Shown here piece after piece: positions 62,812 through 64,000 of a stretch of 64,000 nucleotides of DNA; within the stretch, counting starts at the first letter, position 1; every line of letters starts with the position of its first letter. A program made the position numbers and the translations under genes. The DNA comes from Cohnella silvisoli (GTDB lineage Bacteria; Bacillota; Bacilli; Paenibacillales; Paenibacillaceae), in assembly GCF_021190915.1 (NCBI RefSeq), contig NZ_JAIOAP010000021.1, positions 47,321 through 111,320 of the forward strand, written 5' to 3'. Under the pieces are notes generated by a model. The model searched no databases and was not told the origin of the DNA. It was given only the letters and a program-made list of their open reading frames with translations.

Positions 62812-63483
62812 ATGAGTTTTGAAAAACAACACGCAGAGTTTATTGCTTATCATCTGAAACGTAGATCGGGGGAACGCAGAGGACGATTGGAACGGGGACA
62901 TGCGCATGGAGAAAAACTGTTTCTGCAAAATACGTGGTGGCCTATGTTTGGCAACTTTGATCATTTGCATCCAGAATATGAAATACTTGATTTACGGGGA
63001 AAACCTTATTTTGCAGATTTCGTTTACTTTTTTGGCTTCTTGAAATTTATCATCGAAATCAAAGGATTCAACAGTCATATTCGGGATATGGACCGTATGG
63101 GCTTCTGTGGCGAAACAAACCGCGAGCTCTTTATGCAAGGAATAGGCTACCGGATCTTCTCATTTGCTTTTGATGATGTCGCCAATCGTCCTGATCTATG
63201 TATCTCTCTGCTGCGCATGAATCTTAGCCAATATCAACCTTCCCAAGCTCCCGTATCGCGCGCAATTCTCATTGAGAAAGAGGTAATCCGCCTAGCTTTA
63301 GGACTGACTCGATATATTAGGCCAATCGATGTAGAGAAACATTTCGAAGTCAATCACCGTACGGCCATTAAATGGTTGCGCTCTTTAGTTACGAAAGGAT
63401 GGTTACGCCCTGTTTACCGTCATCCGCAAAGTAAAATACTCGAATACGAAGTGGTTCGCGACAAAATAAACTTCTTTTTCTGA
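62812..63483 (+). CDS. PD-(D/E)XK nuclease-like protein with C-terminal HTH
   Basis: 223-aa protein. The core GKPYFADFVYFF..LKFIIEIKGFNSH gives the D-x(n)-E-x-K pattern of PD-(D/E)XK nucleases, close to DUF559-type proteins. The C-terminal part (RYIRPIDVEKHFEVNHRTAIKWLRSLVTKGWLRPVYR) looks like a winged helix. The ATG follows GGAGG by 9 nt. It is directly followed by dispersed hairpin repeats. Function unknown; single-gene endonucleases of this kind may be domesticated or mobile. Confidence 0.65.
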   Translation: MSFEKQHAEFIAYHLKRRSGERRGRLERGHAHGEKLFLQNTWWPMFGNFDHLHPEYEILDLRGKPYFADFVYFFGFLKFIIEIKGFNSHIRDMDRMGFCGETNRELFMQGIGYRIFSFAFDDVANRPDLCISLLRMNLSQYQPSQAPVSRAILIEKEVIRLALGLTRYIRPIDVEKHFEVNHRTAIKWLRSLVTKGWLRPVYRHPQSKILEYEVVRDKINFFF

Positions 63484-63516
63484 TCGATTACGAGGTTTTG
63501 GGTTTGGGGGGGGAAC

Positions 63517-63651
63517 AACCTGTATTCCGTACAGCTGTTTCCAACTAAAACTCGGATATTCGTCAATCAACCTGCATTATGTACATGTACTCCGCCAAAA
63601 TTCAGCTAAATTTGCACTTTTTGTTCTAAACACATGTACATTTTGCAGGTT
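63517..63651. repeat. Dispersed ~52-bp hairpin repeats, two direct and one inverted copy
   Basis: Plus-strand copies start at 63517 (AACCTGTATTCCGTACAG) and 63569 (AACCTGCATTATGTACATG), 52 bp apart; an inverted copy reads from 63651 (AACCTGCAAAATGTACATG). They align with the copies at 31.1-31.3 and 33.2 kb. A degenerate half-copy may lie near 63684. Confidence 0.8.
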
Positions 63652-63769
63652 GACGCTACTAAACTCAAGATTGATTCAAAACACCTGCGCTTTTTACATT
63701 TTGTTGCTGGTAGGAGTTCGGCTAGATTGATTAGTTTAAGGACGGGCGCGGATTGACGTGAGTTCTTCG

Positions 63770-64000
63770 AAAGTCCGGCGTAAGTTCGGTGCGAGTTCGG
63801 TGCGTCTTCGGCGCGAGATTGGCGCGAGATTGGCGCGGGTTCAGCGCGACTTCGGTGCGTCTTCGGCGCGAGATTGGCGCGCGTTCAGCGCGACTTTGGC
63901 GCGCGTTCAGCGCGACTTTGGCGCGCGTTCAGCGCGACTTTGGCGCGCGTTCAGCGCGACTTTGGCGCGCGTTCAGCGCGACTTTGGCGCGCGTTCAGCG
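63770..64000. repeat. 11-bp / 22-bp GC-rich tandem array (runs off window)
   Basis: At least 21 consecutive 11-bp units (pattern CGNNTTNGGCG). Early units vary; from ~63870 they settle into a higher-order 22-bp unit, GCGCGACTTTG followed by GCGCGCGTTCA, nearly perfect to the edge. The period is not a multiple of 3, so it is not coding. Confidence 0.9.

Noticed and set aside
63770..64000. CRISPR array or coding repeat
   Set aside because: Period of 11/22 bp without spacers and not a multiple of 3.

Overview
The window looks like a chromosomal segment of a Paenibacillaceae-type Firmicute (Paenibacillus/Cohnella-like). This is inferred from three pairs of YesM-type histidine kinases and YesN-type AraC response regulators, binding-protein-dependent sugar importers with lipoprotein receptors, GGAGG-type ribosome binding sites, CcpA-type cre sequences and a TIGR03826-like flagellar-region protein. 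No rRNA, tRNA, CRISPR array or intact transposon was seen.

Layout. (1) 1-5.8 kb, minus strand: the edge of what appears to be an extracellular contractile injection system (eCIS) locus. It has an AAA+ ATPase (Afp15/Pvc15-like), a DUF4255 tail-terminator-like protein and a beta-sandwich protein running off the left edge. A complete partner-switching module (anti-sigma-type kinase, STAS protein, GAF-SpoIIE phosphatase) precedes them on the same strand. (2) 5.9-6.3 kb: two intergenic arrays with 51-bp period. (3) 6.5-7.4 kb: a frame-broken nucleotidyltransferase-like gene and a partner. (4) 7.4-33 kb: a large polysaccharide locus with GH35 beta-galactosidase, GH16 enzyme with two discoidin-type modules, GH43 (exo-beta-1,3-galactanase-like) enzyme, three S1 sulfatases, a Gfo/Idh/MocA oxidoreductase, two sugar ABC importers, two YesMN-type two-component systems and an AraC regulator. 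Together they suggest use of a sulfated or decorated galactan. (5) 33.3-39.2 kb: the helicases HrpB and SNF2/SWIM. (6) 39.4-41.6 kb: a DauR/YheO-like regulator, a D-threonine aldolase/D-serine dehydratase-like enzyme whose normal start seems lost through a 1-nt deletion, and a RidA-family protein. (7) 41.7-49.9 kb: a galactose-type mglBAC importer with a perfect cre match, preceded by a sugar-binding lipoprotein, kinase and regulator with overlapping reading frames. Galactose uptake fits the galactan theme. (8) 50.0-51.0 kb: a cyclic-di-GMP-I (GEMM) riboswitch with terminator in front of a CheX-like gene and a small zinc-ribbon protein. (9) 51.2-55.8 kb: an AT-rich accessory island with HEPN-like and PIN-like proteins, a terminase large-subunit remnant, a secreted protein and small ORFs. 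(10) 55.8-62.6 kb: a LacI regulator with a perfect palindromic operator, followed by a MacAB-like export operon with two ATPases, one carrying a C-terminal AbrB-like domain. (11) 62.7-64 kb: a PD-(D/E)XK nuclease-like gene, dispersed hairpin repeats and an 11/22-bp GC-rich tandem array running off the right edge.

The strongest discovery candidates are the partner-switching module in front of the eCIS genes, the sulfated-galactan locus, the dispersed ~52-bp hairpin repeat family, and the cyclic-di-GMP riboswitch over a CheX gene.
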